From Candidatus Limivivens intestinipullorum (lineage in GTDB: Bacteria; Bacillota; Clostridia; Lachnospirales; Lachnospiraceae), in contig DVIQ01000023.1 of NCBI GenBank assembly GCA_018711185.1, positions 1-64,000 on the forward strand: a stretch of 64,000 nt of DNA, in the 5' to 3' direction. The position numbers and the translations under genes were made by a program. The notes below the pieces were generated by a model. It made no database searches and was not told where the DNA came from. It worked only from the letters and a program-made list of their open reading frames with translations. Shown one piece after another: positions 27,211 to 36,714 of this stretch; the first letter of the stretch is position 1; the number at the start of each line of letters is the position of its first letter.

Positions 27211-28149
27211 GGCGCCGATGCGCAGGGCGCGGGAATCCGGCCCATGGCCCACCCACGGCGTATACGCCACAGGAATCCCGGCATGATCCAGCTCACGCAT
27301 CACAAGCCGGTCCAGCTCCGGGCCCTCCTTCTTCAGCTCAAGCTCCGTGAAGGTGCCCAGAAGGAGGCCGCTGATTTTCCGGAAAACTCCTATCTGGCGA
27401 AGCTGGGCCAGATGGGCCGCCACTCTGGCCGGTCCCCCGGAGCGTCCCTCCAAAAACAAAAGCTTTCCCTGAAAATCCGGCAGATACGGCGTCCCCGCCA
27501 GTTTTAAAAGACAGCGGATATTTCCGCCCGCCAGGACGCCCTCCATAAAGTTTCCCTGCCGGAAACACACCGGCACTTCAAAAAGCACGTCTCCTCCGGA
27601 AACAATCGTATCCGCGAACGCCGCCTGCTGCTCCTTCGCGCACCGCCCCACGAGGTTCCGGGCCTGGTAAAGGATTGTCTCCTGCCCCGTCACGGCAGAT
27701 ACGGCATTCAGAACCGCCGTCACATCGCTGTAGCCAAACAGGGGCTTGGGATTTGCCCGGATCAGGTCAAAATCCAGGAAATCCAGAATCTCATTGGCCA
27801 GGTCGCCGCCTGAGAGGTCAAAAATGGCCCCCACCGACGGGTCTTTGTAAAAATCCATAAGCGCCCTGGCTTTTTCCCCGGCCGTCCGTGAGAAAATGCC
27901 CGTGTCCCCGGAAAGCTTGGCGGCGCGCTGCTTCTCGCCGCGTCCCTGCGCTTTGTCCGGCGGAAGTTCTCCGCCATAAAGGCAGGGACTCTCCACCGGC
28001 TCCAGTTCCAGGCCGCGAAGGTACCCCTTCAGTTCCTCGATTTTCCCCCTCTGTCCCAGGGAGAGAAGGTCTGAGCAGGCCGCAAGCCCCACTGCCGTCC
28101 CTTTTTTCAAAGGCAGCCCCGAAGGGCTGCTCTCATAAATCACGCTCAT
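27187..28149 (-). CDS. S66 family LD-carboxypeptidase-like peptidase
   Basis: GAIFDLSGGDLANEILDFLDFDLIRANPKPLFGYSDVTAVLNA. Confidence 0.9.
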   Translation of the reverse strand: MSVIYESSPSGLPLKKGTAVGLAACSDLLSLGQRGKIEELKGYLRGLELEPVESPCLYGGELPPDKAQGRGEKQRAAKLSGDTGIFSRTAGEKARALMDFYKDPSVGAIFDLSGGDLANEILDFLDFDLIRANPKPLFGYSDVTAVLNAVSAVTGQETILYQARNLVGRCAKEQQAAFADTIVSGGDVLFEVPVCFRQGNFMEGVLAGGNIRCLLKLAGTPYLPDFQGKLLFLEGRSGGPARVAAHLAQLRQIGVFRKISGLLLGTFTELELKKEGPELDRLVMRELDHAGIPVAYTPWVGHGPDSRALRIGARCTVQQG

Positions 28150-28247
28150 ATACCATCCTCATATTGCGGTTCAGCCTTGCGAAACCGCAGCTGTAAAACT
28201 CCACCGGGCTGAACCATTGCGTCTTCATCTTTGCGCAGCCGCGGCCC

Positions 28248-29105
28248 TCATCCCACGGTTATACTGTAGCAGACATGAAATACTCCGTCCCTTTCCAGCT
28301 TCTGCACGCCGGTCTTTTGGGAAAGATCTCCGGCAAAGTCCTTGTTGTCCGATCTGCCGTACCAGGGTTCCAGGCACACAAAGGGCGCCCCGGGCTTGGA
28401 CCATACGCCCACATACGGGAATCCCTTGCAGGAAAGCATCACCAGAGGGCTGCCGTCCGCTGCTGCGAGCCCCACCTGATCGAGCTGGCCGTCCTCAAAA
28501 ATATATACGCCCTCCTGGAACATATCCTCCGGCATCTGGAGACGCCCCCCTGGAAGCTTCAGCTCATATACCGGCTCTGGAAGGACCTCGCCGGCCTCAT
28601 TGATCCGGATGTAATTCAGAGACTCCTTTCCCGGCGTCAGAAGCCAGCTTCCTTTCTCCACCAGGAAAGCCGGATGCGCGCCGATGGTAAAATACATCTC
28701 CCCGTCTGTCCGGTTCTCCACCTTCCAGTCCACGCCCACGGTATTCCCTTCCAGGGTATGGGTAATGGTCAGGCAGAAGTCAAAGGGGTAATTTTCCCGC
28801 GTCTTTTCACTGCTCACAAGGCGGTGAACCACCTTCTTTTCCCCGGCTTCCACCAGCTCAAACTCCGTATCCCTGGCAAATCCGTGCTGCTTCATGGGAT
28901 ACTCCTTTCCCTGCCAGTGATATACGCCCCCATTGGAGGCCCCCACAAAGGGGAAGAGCACCGGCGCATGGCGGTTCCAGAAAGCGGGATCCGCGTTCCA
29001 GAGCGCCTCCTTCTGTACGTCCTTCCGGTAAATACGGGACAGCTCCGCCCCGTGGTCGCTGATCTCAATGAGCAGCCTGTCATTTTCCAGCTTATTCACA
29101 GCCAT
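28248..29105 (-). CDS. Aldose 1-epimerase family protein (YeaD/LacX type)
   Basis: GAELSRIYRKDVQKEALWNADPAFWNRHAPVLFPFVG; WSKPGAPFVCLEPWYGRSD. Confidence 0.9.
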   Translation of the reverse strand: MAVNKLENDRLLIEISDHGAELSRIYRKDVQKEALWNADPAFWNRHAPVLFPFVGASNGGVYHWQGKEYPMKQHGFARDTEFELVEAGEKKVVHRLVSSEKTRENYPFDFCLTITHTLEGNTVGVDWKVENRTDGEMYFTIGAHPAFLVEKGSWLLTPGKESLNYIRINEAGEVLPEPVYELKLPGGRLQMPEDMFQEGVYIFEDGQLDQVGLAAADGSPLVMLSCKGFPYVGVWSKPGAPFVCLEPWYGRSDNKDFAGDLSQKTGVQKLERDGVFHVCYSITVG

Positions 29106-29188
29106 TTCCTTTTCCTCCCTGTCCGCGCGGCCGCGCGTGTTTGTATTTTTCTCTATTATAGCGCTTTTCGCCGGGTTTTGGAAGCCTT

Positions 29189-29268
29189 TCAGGAGTGCAA
29201 AATCCCATCGCCGCAGGCGATTTTGTATGGATTTTGCATGTAACGGTTCAGCAGGGCTGAACTGTTAC
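29189..29268. repeat. Dispersed palindromic repeat family 1, copy with CGCCGCAGGCG module
   Basis: TCAGGAGTGCAAAATCCCATCGCCGCAGGCGATTTTGTATGGATTTTGCATGTAACGGTTCAGCAGGGCTGAACTGTTAC. Confidence 0.9.
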
Positions 29269-29443
29269 GGCTTCACATCCCCCAGATTCTCTCTTGAAAC
29301 CCTCTGCCTTTTTCGCTATAATTACAGTAGCTCGTTCGCAGACAAACGTTTTCTTATTGCGGACACTTTATCCTGCCGCTCACCTTTCCCGGAAAGTCAG
29401 CCGGCTGCGGCAGCTATTTTATTGGAACAAAGGAGTCTTTATC

Positions 29444-30085
29444 ATGAGTCAGAAAATTCCCATCGAAACCTCTGCCAGACACATCCATCTTTCCAGAGGC
29501 GATTTTGAAATATTATTCGGAAAAGATCAGGAACTGCACTATCGAAAAGAGCTCAGCCAGCCGGGCCAGTACCTGTGCGGCGAGCGGGTTACGGTTTCCG
29601 GTCCCAAGGGCAGCTTTGAGAATTTTGCCGTGCTGGGGCCGTACCGGAAGGAAACGCAGATCGAGCTGTCCATGACAGACTGCAGGAAGCTGGGGATCCC
29701 CGGCGTGATACGACAATCCGGCGACATCGCCGGCACACCCGGCTGTACTCTTACGGGTCCTGCCGGCAGCCTGACGCTCCCCAGGGGCGTGATTGTGGCC
29801 AAACGGCACATTCACATGACCCCCAGCGAAGCCTACCGTATGAATGTCCGGGACAATGAAGATGTGTTTGTGATTACCGAAAGTTTTGAACGGGCTCTGA
29901 TTTTCGCGGATGTGGTGGTCCGGGTTCATCCAAACTACCGGCTGGCCATGCATGTGGACACGGACGAGGCCAACGCTTTCGGCTCAGACGCCTCTCCCTA
30001 TGGCGTAATTTTAAAGCTTTTTGACGGGAAAAGTTATAATCTCCAGATGTGGGCGGAGGAACTGGAGGCCGGCATCCGGCGCTGA
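29444..30085 (+). CDS. pduL: Phosphate propanoyltransferase PduL
   Basis: IETSARHIHLSRGDFEILFG...VIVAKRHIHMTPSEAYRMNVRDNE...ADVVVRVHPNYRLAMHVDTDEANAF. Confidence 0.95.
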   Translation: MSQKIPIETSARHIHLSRGDFEILFGKDQELHYRKELSQPGQYLCGERVTVSGPKGSFENFAVLGPYRKETQIELSMTDCRKLGIPGVIRQSGDIAGTPGCTLTGPAGSLTLPRGVIVAKRHIHMTPSEAYRMNVRDNEDVFVITESFERALIFADVVVRVHPNYRLAMHVDTDEANAFGSDASPYGVILKLFDGKSYNLQMWAEELEAGIRR

Positions 30086-30172
30086 GCTGCTCATAAACCC
30101 GAAGCCCCGCATTCCCTTGCCGCAGACCGTTTCAGCATAAAGCCGTCTGGATTTCCCGCGCCGCAGGCCGCT

Positions 30173-31228
30173 TCAGTATAAAGCCGTCTGGATCTCCCGC
30201 GCCGCCTCTGTCCAGTCCGTGGTAAAGATTTCTCCGCTGTCCGTCTGCTCTGTTACCAGCAAATCCGCGGACGGCAGCGTCTCCTGCAGCTCCTCATAGC
30301 CGGAAAGCCTTCCGACCTTCACCAGCAGCCCCAGGATCTCCAGCTCCGGCACATTGTGGGTTACGCCGGAGAGCACTGTCCGAACGGCGCCGTAAAGCCC
30401 CGTAATGCTTTGATCGCCCAGACTTCCAATCACCGCGCTGATAATCTCGTACTGGCGCACCGCCTGGGCGTCTCCCTCTCCCTGGTCGATTCTGGAATAG
30501 GCCACTGCCTGGATTCCGCCGCAAGTCTGCGTGCCGGTCTCCGTAAGCAGATAGGGGTCCGGGCTTTCGCTTCTCTGCGCGCAGATGGCGCGGATATTTT
30601 CATTCAGCGGATCCAGCTCTTCCTGGGAAATGGATACCGGGATTCCGCCCAGCTCATCCACAATGTCCACAAGCTGGGAAAATTGAATCACCATATACCG
30701 CTCCGTCAGGACACGGAAATTTTCAGTGACAGTCTCTGCCGTCAGGGTTCCTCCCCCTGCGCCGTATACCTGATCCAGGGGCATCTCGCCCTGCCCTGGG
30801 ACCTCCACTGTCAGATCCCGGTTCAGGGTAATCATGCTTCGCTGTCTGCTGCTGTCATTTACAGACAGCAGCATAACCGTTCCGGAGTCTGTGTCTCCGG
30901 TAGACGGGCGTTCGTCCACGCCTATGAGCAGGATATTGTAAACATCGCTGTCACTGGCAACAGGAATCTTCTCCTCGGTCTCTTCCGTCTCCGCTTTGGC
31001 CTCATTTGCGGTTTCGGTTATATAAAAGACGCCTTCCTCCGAGGTCTGAATGTCCAGAATTTCCGTCTCGGTTTCTGTTTCAGTCTGCGCCTGGGTCGGA
31101 GGCTCTGTCTCATAATTCGTGCTTCCAAACAGGCTGTGCATGGCCGCCGCAAACAAAACGCCGGTCACAATCACCAGAAACAGCAGGATTCCTATAACAA
31201 TCAGGACAACTTTTTTTAAATTGCTCAT
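30173..31228 (-). CDS. LytR-CpsA-Psr (LCP) family protein
   Basis: N-terminal TM, YNILLIGVDERP, MITLNRDLTVEVPG, VAYSRIDQGEGDAQAVRQYEII. Confidence 0.9.
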   Translation of the reverse strand: MSNLKKVVLIVIGILLFLVIVTGVLFAAAMHSLFGSTNYETEPPTQAQTETETETEILDIQTSEEGVFYITETANEAKAETEETEEKIPVASDSDVYNILLIGVDERPSTGDTDSGTVMLLSVNDSSRQRSMITLNRDLTVEVPGQGEMPLDQVYGAGGGTLTAETVTENFRVLTERYMVIQFSQLVDIVDELGGIPVSISQEELDPLNENIRAICAQRSESPDPYLLTETGTQTCGGIQAVAYSRIDQGEGDAQAVRQYEIISAVIGSLGDQSITGLYGAVRTVLSGVTHNVPELEILGLLVKVGRLSGYEELQETLPSADLLVTEQTDSGEIFTTDWTEAAREIQTALY

Positions 31229-31241
31229 CGCATCCCCTTTC

Positions 31242-32420
31242 TTATCTGGCAAGGCGGTAAATCTTTGCCATGTCCTCTTCCTTCAGCACTTTAAAAGCCC
31301 CGACGGTTCGTTTTCCCATGAAGCCGCATTTGTGCGCCATCTCCCGGATCTGTTCCTCAGTGGGATTGACTCCGAGCTCTTTCAGTGAAACCGGCATGCC
31401 GATGGAATGATAAAAGCGCTCCATGGCCCGGATTCCCTCCAGAGCCGTAGCCTCCGGATCGGAAAAATCATTTGGCGCCCCGCAGACATTCACCGCGAAC
31501 TGAGCGAAGCGCTCCGGCTTCTCCCGGTACACATATCTGGCCCAGCTTCCCCATATGGCCGCCAGTCCGGCTCCGTGAGCCACATCAAACATGCCGCCAA
31601 GCTCATGCTCAAGCTGATGGCAGGCCCAGTCTCCCTCGGTGCCGCAGCCGGTAAGCCCGTTGTGGGAAAGACTTCCGGCCCACATCACCTCTGCCCTGGC
31701 GTTATAATTTTCCGGCTCCTCCATGAGAATCCCCGCGTTGTGCATCACCGTGCGCAGAAGAGCTTCGCCGATGCCGTCCGTCATCTGGGTATGGGTCTCC
31801 TTTGTAAAATACCGCTCCATGGTGTGCATCATAATATCCACACACCCGCAGGCCGTCTGATACGCCGGCAGCGTATAGGTCAGCTCCGGGTTCATAATGG
31901 CGAAGCGGCACCGGCAGACGTCATTGTTGTACCCGCGCTTCAGCCATCCATCCTCATTTGTGATCACAGAGGAATTGCTCATCTCGCTGCCCGCGGCGGC
32001 TATGGTCAGGACAGCTCCCACGGGCAGGCAGGAGACGGCCGTCCGCTTTCTGCTGTAAAAATCCCAGACATCGCCGCCCTCCGCCACGCCGTAGCCGATG
32101 GCTTTGGCTGAGTCGATGACGCTTCCTCCGCCCACGGCCAGTATAAAGTCCACGCCTTCTTTGCGGCAGAGCTCGATTCCCTCATACACCTTCGAAAGAC
32201 GGGGATTCGGAACCACGCCGCCAAGGGTCACCCAGGAAAGGCCGGCGCCCTCCAGGGACTCCAGAATCTCATCCAGCAGCCCCGATTTTTTCGCGCTTTT
32301 GCTGCCGTAATGCACCAGAACCTTCTTTCCCCCGCAGCTTTTCACCAATTCTCCCGTCTGCTTCTGCGTTCCCTTTCCAAAAACCACTTTCGTGGGCGCG
32401 TAATATTCAAAATTCTGCAT
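31242..32420 (-). CDS. Iron-containing alcohol dehydrogenase (BdhA/YqhD type)
   Basis: FEYYAPTKVVFGKGT...GGGSVIDSAKAIGYG...HQLEHELGGMFDVAHGAGLAAIWGSWARYV. Confidence 0.95.
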   Translation of the reverse strand: MQNFEYYAPTKVVFGKGTQKQTGELVKSCGGKKVLVHYGSKSAKKSGLLDEILESLEGAGLSWVTLGGVVPNPRLSKVYEGIELCRKEGVDFILAVGGGSVIDSAKAIGYGVAEGGDVWDFYSRKRTAVSCLPVGAVLTIAAAGSEMSNSSVITNEDGWLKRGYNNDVCRCRFAIMNPELTYTLPAYQTACGCVDIMMHTMERYFTKETHTQMTDGIGEALLRTVMHNAGILMEEPENYNARAEVMWAGSLSHNGLTGCGTEGDWACHQLEHELGGMFDVAHGAGLAAIWGSWARYVYREKPERFAQFAVNVCGAPNDFSDPEATALEGIRAMERFYHSIGMPVSLKELGVNPTEEQIREMAHKCGFMGKRTVGAFKVLKEEDMAKIYRLAR

Positions 32421-32555
32421 ATTGTCTCCTCCCGTCCTGTCTGCTTGACGTCGGCAGCGGTTCCGTTGTCCGCCTGCGTCATCTTCTCACAGTCCGCGCA
32501 GTACATGCTCGGAACTGGCAGCGCTGCGGCGCACCGTTGTCTTTTTGTTGTTCTT

Positions 32556-33131
32556 TCACTCAGCCGCAGCCTTATCCCCATGACTGTCAAGATAGGCCCT
32601 GCGGCCTTCCTTGTATAAATTTCTTCCTTCGCTGTCAATAATCACCACCAGAGGCATATCTTCCACGTACAGCTTTCTGAGCGCCTCCGCTCCCAGATCT
32701 TCATAAGCAATCAGCTCACACTTTTTAATGCACTTTGCCAAAAGCGCGCCGGCGCCGCCGATGGCCCCGAAGTATACGCCGCCGTATTTCTTCATGGCCT
32801 CCACCACTTCCGGAAGCCGCTCTCCCTTGCCGATCATGCCCCTGGCGCCAACGGACATCATCGTTGGAGCGTAAGCGTCCATCCTGCCGCTGGTGGTGGG
32901 GCCCGCGGAGCCGATCACCTGCCCCGGCTTTGCCGGCGTGGGACCCACGTAATAAATGGTGGCGTCCGTAGGATCAAAGGGCAGCTCCTCTCCTCTGGCC
33001 AGGGCCTCGCACATGCGCTTATGGCCGGCGTCCCTGGATGTGTAAATGGTTCCCGTAAGGTAAACGGAATCGCCCGCGTGAAGGCTGCGAGCCTTTTCCT
33101 CCGTAAGGGGCAGCGTTATGTGTTTTTCCAT
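32556..33131 (-). CDS. fumB: Class I fumarate hydratase, beta subunit
   Basis: LTGTIYTSRDAGHKRM; YVGPTPAKPGQVIGSAGPTTSGRMDAY. Confidence 0.92.
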   Translation of the reverse strand: MEKHITLPLTEEKARSLHAGDSVYLTGTIYTSRDAGHKRMCEALARGEELPFDPTDATIYYVGPTPAKPGQVIGSAGPTTSGRMDAYAPTMMSVGARGMIGKGERLPEVVEAMKKYGGVYFGAIGGAGALLAKCIKKCELIAYEDLGAEALRKLYVEDMPLVVIIDSEGRNLYKEGRRAYLDSHGDKAAAE

Positions 33132-33132
33132 T

Positions 33133-33990
33133 TCAGATCACCTCCGTTTTGTGACGTGTCACGTGACAGTTGATATTTATGGCGCAGGGCATCCCCGCGA
33201 TGTGGGTGGGCATCGTCTCGATATTCAGTCCGATGGCCGTGGTCCGTCCTCCAAAGCCCTGGGGGCCGATTCCCAGTTGATTGACCTTTTCCAGCATTTC
33301 CTTTTCCAGATCCGCGTAGAAAGGATCCGGATTTTGGCTTCCCAGGGGACGCATCAGGGCTTTTTTCGCCAGCAGCGCCGCTTTGTCAAAGGTTCCGCCG
33401 ATTCCCACGCCCACAACCATAGGCGGGCAGGGATTGGGTCCCGCGTTCTCCACGGTTTCCAGTATGAAGTCCTTGATCCCCTCAAGGCCGGCAGAGGGCT
33501 TGAACATCCGGATCGCGCTCATATTTTCGCTTCCAAAACCCTTGGGTCCCACCGTAATCTTCATCTGCTCTCCCGGCACGATCTCCGTATACAGCACCGC
33601 CGGGGTATTGTCTCCGGTATTTCCACGGCGCACCGGGTCCCGTACCACGGATTTGCGCAGATACCCCTTCTGGTATCCTCTGCGGACGCCTTCGTCTACC
33701 GCTTCCCGCAGGTCGCCCCCCACGATATGCACGTCCTGGCCGATTTCCAGGAATACGCAGGCCATTCCCGTGTCCTGGCAGATGGGCACGCACTGCTCGT
33801 CGGCAATCTCAAAGTTTTCAATGATATTGTCCAGCACGCCCTTTGCGATGTCCCAATCCTCGCAGGCCCGGCAGCCTTTGATGGCCTCCTTTACATCCTC
33901 CGGCAGATGCTCATTTGCCTCGATACAGAGCCGTTCCACAGCGTCTGTTATCTGGCTTGCCTGAATCTCTCTCATAATCCTGTCCTCCAT
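33133..33990 (-). CDS. fumA: Class I fumarate hydratase, alpha subunit
   Basis: PICQDTGMACVFLEIGQDVHI; NPCPPMVVGVGIGGTFDKAALLAKKAL. Confidence 0.93.
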   Translation of the reverse strand: MEDRIMREIQASQITDAVERLCIEANEHLPEDVKEAIKGCRACEDWDIAKGVLDNIIENFEIADEQCVPICQDTGMACVFLEIGQDVHIVGGDLREAVDEGVRRGYQKGYLRKSVVRDPVRRGNTGDNTPAVLYTEIVPGEQMKITVGPKGFGSENMSAIRMFKPSAGLEGIKDFILETVENAGPNPCPPMVVGVGIGGTFDKAALLAKKALMRPLGSQNPDPFYADLEKEMLEKVNQLGIGPQGFGGRTTAIGLNIETMPTHIAGMPCAININCHVTRHKTEVI

Positions 33991-34048
33991 TTATCTATTC
34001 CGGCAAGGCTTTGCGTTTCGCGCGAAGCCTTCCGCCGTTTGCTCATTT

Positions 34049-34094
34049 GTTATGGTCTGCGCGGCATCTGCGCAGACCTGAACTAAGCTGTAAC
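34049..34094. repeat. Dispersed palindromic repeat family 1, copy (overlaps ccdA-tlpA stop)
   Basis: GTTATGGTCTGCGCGGCATCTGCGCAGACCTGAACTAAGCTGTAAC. Confidence 0.85.
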
Positions 34095-35579
34095 TTCGCT
34101 TCCCTCTATCGTCTGCTGAATAATGCTTTCCATCATTTCCAGCGACAGGGAGCCGGTAATATAGCCGTATACCTTTCCCTCCGCGTTAATCATAAAGGTG
34201 GTGGGGAAGGAATAAATCCCGTAAGTGTTGAACTGTCCGTAATCCGTATCCATCAGCACCGGATAGGTGTAGCCGTTTTCTTCCAGAAACGCGGCGATTT
34301 CCTCCTCCGATCCCTCATCGCCCATCAGCGGGCCGGCCACTCCCAGAATCACCACCTCCGGATCTTCCTGGCTGCTGTAGCGCTCATACAGTTCCTGGAT
34401 GTAGGGCATCTCCATCCTGCACGGCTGGCACCAGGTAGCCCAGAAATTCAGGAAAACGGTCTTGCCCTTGTAATCCGACAGCGTATGCTCCTGCCCGAAT
34501 TGATCATACAGGGTAAAGTCCGGGGCGTCCGGCAGGACACGTTCGGTTTCCGTCTGCTCCCCGCTGCTCTCCTGGCTGTCCTTGGCAGCGTCACTTTCCG
34601 GCTCCTCTTCGCCGTCTTCCGCAGCGCCGTTTTCCGGCTCCTCTTCGCCGTCTTCCGCAGCGCCGCTTTGCGATTCATCCGTTTCCTTCTCCGCTTCCTG
34701 CGTTTCCTGGGCTTTTTCCGTCTCGCTTTCCTCCGCTGCCTCGGAGGCGCCTTCTGTCTGCGTTTCCTGACTTTCCTCGCCGCCGGGCGCGCCCTCTGTC
34801 TGCGGCGGCTCCGATTCGCCCGTGCCGCCGGACGCCCCGCTCTCAGAAGTGTTTCCCGCAAGTCCCGCGGACATGCGATCCATCTGGCCGCTGAACATCA
34901 GCACACCGATGATCAGCAGCAAAATACCGCCGATCTTCACCGTATATTTTACCACATTTCCATGGGTCCGGAAAAACGAAAGCAGCGAAGACGCGAAAAA
35001 TCCCACTGCCAGAAACGGCAGCACAAAACCCGCCGTATAAACGCCGATCAGGACAAAACCGAGCACCCTCGTTTCCGCCGCTGCCGCCATAATCAGCACA
35101 CTGGTCAGCGCAGGACCTACACAGGGCGTCCAGGCAAAGCTGAAGGTAAAGCCCATGAGAAAGGCCGTGAGGGGCGACATCGCCATGGTATCCAGATGCA
35201 AAGGGAGTCTTCGCTCTTTTCCCAAAAATCCGGGGCTTCCAAATACACCGAGCTGATAAAGCCCAAAGGCAAAAATCAGTACGCCTCCGACCCTGACAAG
35301 CACGGTCCGGAAGCTGTCGAGCAGGCTGCCCAGGGCCGATATTCCAAGGCCCATCACAAAAAACGCGCCGCTGATGCCAATAACAAAGAATACGGTATGA
35401 AGCAAAACCCGCTTCCGGTCATAAGAAATTCGTCCATCCTCGCCTCTTCTCGCCGTTCCCCCTGACAAATAACCGATATAGAGGGGCAGCAAAGGCAGGA
35501 CGCAGGGTGAGAAAAAGCTGAGAATCCCCTGCAGAAATACGGCTGCTGCCGATATATTCACTTCCAGTGAAAAGCCCAT
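34083..35579 (-). CDS. CcdA-type membrane protein fused via acidic repeat linker to TlpA/thioredoxin domain
   Basis: FLQGILSFFSPCVLPLLPLYIGYLSG; linker AAEDGEEEPENGAAEDGEEEPESDAA; FLNFWATWCQPCRMEMPYIQELY. Confidence 0.93.
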   Translation of the reverse strand: MGFSLEVNISAAAVFLQGILSFFSPCVLPLLPLYIGYLSGGTARRGEDGRISYDRKRVLLHTVFFVIGISGAFFVMGLGISALGSLLDSFRTVLVRVGGVLIFAFGLYQLGVFGSPGFLGKERRLPLHLDTMAMSPLTAFLMGFTFSFAWTPCVGPALTSVLIMAAAAETRVLGFVLIGVYTAGFVLPFLAVGFFASSLLSFFRTHGNVVKYTVKIGGILLLIIGVLMFSGQMDRMSAGLAGNTSESGASGGTGESEPPQTEGAPGGEESQETQTEGASEAAEESETEKAQETQEAEKETDESQSGAAEDGEEEPENGAAEDGEEEPESDAAKDSQESSGEQTETERVLPDAPDFTLYDQFGQEHTLSDYKGKTVFLNFWATWCQPCRMEMPYIQELYERYSSQEDPEVVILGVAGPLMGDEGSEEEIAAFLEENGYTYPVLMDTDYGQFNTYGIYSFPTTFMINAEGKVYGYITGSLSLEMMESIIQQTIEGSEVTA

Positions 35580-35756
35580 AACGCCTCCTGCTGTTTTTCA
35601 TGTCCGCCGGTCTGGCGGCTTATTTACAAACTATGCCCACTGTCCGTTCTCCGGGCAGTAAAAGATACACGCGTCCTCCTGACTGGGGCGCGGAAATAGA
35701 ATGCGGCAGCGGCGCATACCTGCCCGCCGCTGCCGCGTTCTTTCGTAAAATCCACT

Positions 35757-36158
35757 TTATCCTCTGATAAACTCCGCGATCTGCTTGTCCCATACCTGGA
35801 TATGGTTCAGAAGCCAGTCAACTACATTTTTCTTTACCGCTTCCACAAAAGCCTCGGAGGGGCCTTCCTCCTCTTCCAGCATCTCGCGCAGCTCGTCCAC
35901 CGCTTTCACGAACTTCGCGTGCTGGGCCTTATGGGCGTCCAGAAGCGGATACCCGCATTCCTCCTGGAGCTTTTCTTCCGCTTTAAAGTGGAAATCCGTA
36001 TAATCCATCAGAAAATCCAGCGTCTGAATCGCCACATTTTTCTCCTTGCCCACGGAACATTCCACGGTAAGCTTATTCACGCGGTCAATCAGCTCCTTAT
36101 GCTGTGTATCGATTAATTCATTTCCTGTTGCCAAAGACTGGTCAAACACAATGCTCAT
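35757..36158 (-). CDS. Bacteriohemerythrin
   Basis: IDTQHKELIDRVNKL, YTDFHFKAEEKLQEECGYPLLDAHKAQHAKFV, WLLNHIQVWDKQIAEF. Confidence 0.95.
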   Translation of the reverse strand: MSIVFDQSLATGNELIDTQHKELIDRVNKLTVECSVGKEKNVAIQTLDFLMDYTDFHFKAEEKLQEECGYPLLDAHKAQHAKFVKAVDELREMLEEEEGPSEAFVEAVKKNVVDWLLNHIQVWDKQIAEFIRG

Positions 36159-36276
36159 ACTGTTACCTCCTGACTGTTTTCCGGGCCCGGTCCGGTCCCA
36201 TAGTTTCTCTCTGGTTAATCATAGCAGACTCTTTCTCAAAATACAACTGTTACCCGCAAAATCCGTCTAAAATCGT

Positions 36277-36314
36277 GTTACTATTCACGGCCCTCCGGTC
36301 CGTGAACAGCAACA
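36277..36314. repeat. Palindromic repeat family 2, copy 1
   Basis: GTTACTATTCACGGCCCTCCGGTCCGTGAACAGCAAC; related to 46337-46373. Confidence 0.7.
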
Positions 36315-36366
36315 TCGCGGATTCATTGAAAATTCGCTTCGCGAATGGAATCCGCTCACGCCTGAA

Positions 36367-36714
36367 TCATGTCCCTGCGCCGCGGGCTGCCGGTTCGCCC
36401 GCGGATGCGCGTGCCCGGCCGATCTGCCGCAGCTTTTCCGCCACAGAGGGATACCGCCTCATATCCATATGCGGAATGGCTGACGCCGCAGTCATAATCT
36501 CCAGAAAATCCTCCACGGCCCCGAACTGCACGTATTCCATCACGTCCAGAATCTCATCGATTTCCTTCAGAATACCCCGGTTCAGCAGCAGAAGCCGCGC
36601 GCCCTCCAGGGACGCGTTCCCAAGGGAGACGATCCGTTCCCGGTCCATATCGGGATACAGGCCGATCGTCACCGCCGATTCCTTATCAATGTGAGTTCCA
36701 AAGGCCCCCGCCAC
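36367..36714 (-). pseudogene. C-terminal fragment of RACo-like (DUF4445/ASKHA corrinoid activator) protein, truncated at an IS right end
   Basis: VAGAFGTHIDKESAVTIGLYPDMDRERIVSLGNASLEGARLLLLNRG...; upstream codons (KQESPCFSCGECQ) come from the IS end. Confidence 0.8.

Noticed and set aside
27072-29270. Possible CRISPR array from recurring hairpins
   Set aside because: Copies are widely separated, unequal in length and inverted; no regular spacers or cas genes.
34011-35465. 484-aa plus-strand ORF
   Set aside because: Antisense to the CcdA-TlpA fusion; the apparent repeats are the reverse complement of the acidic linker.
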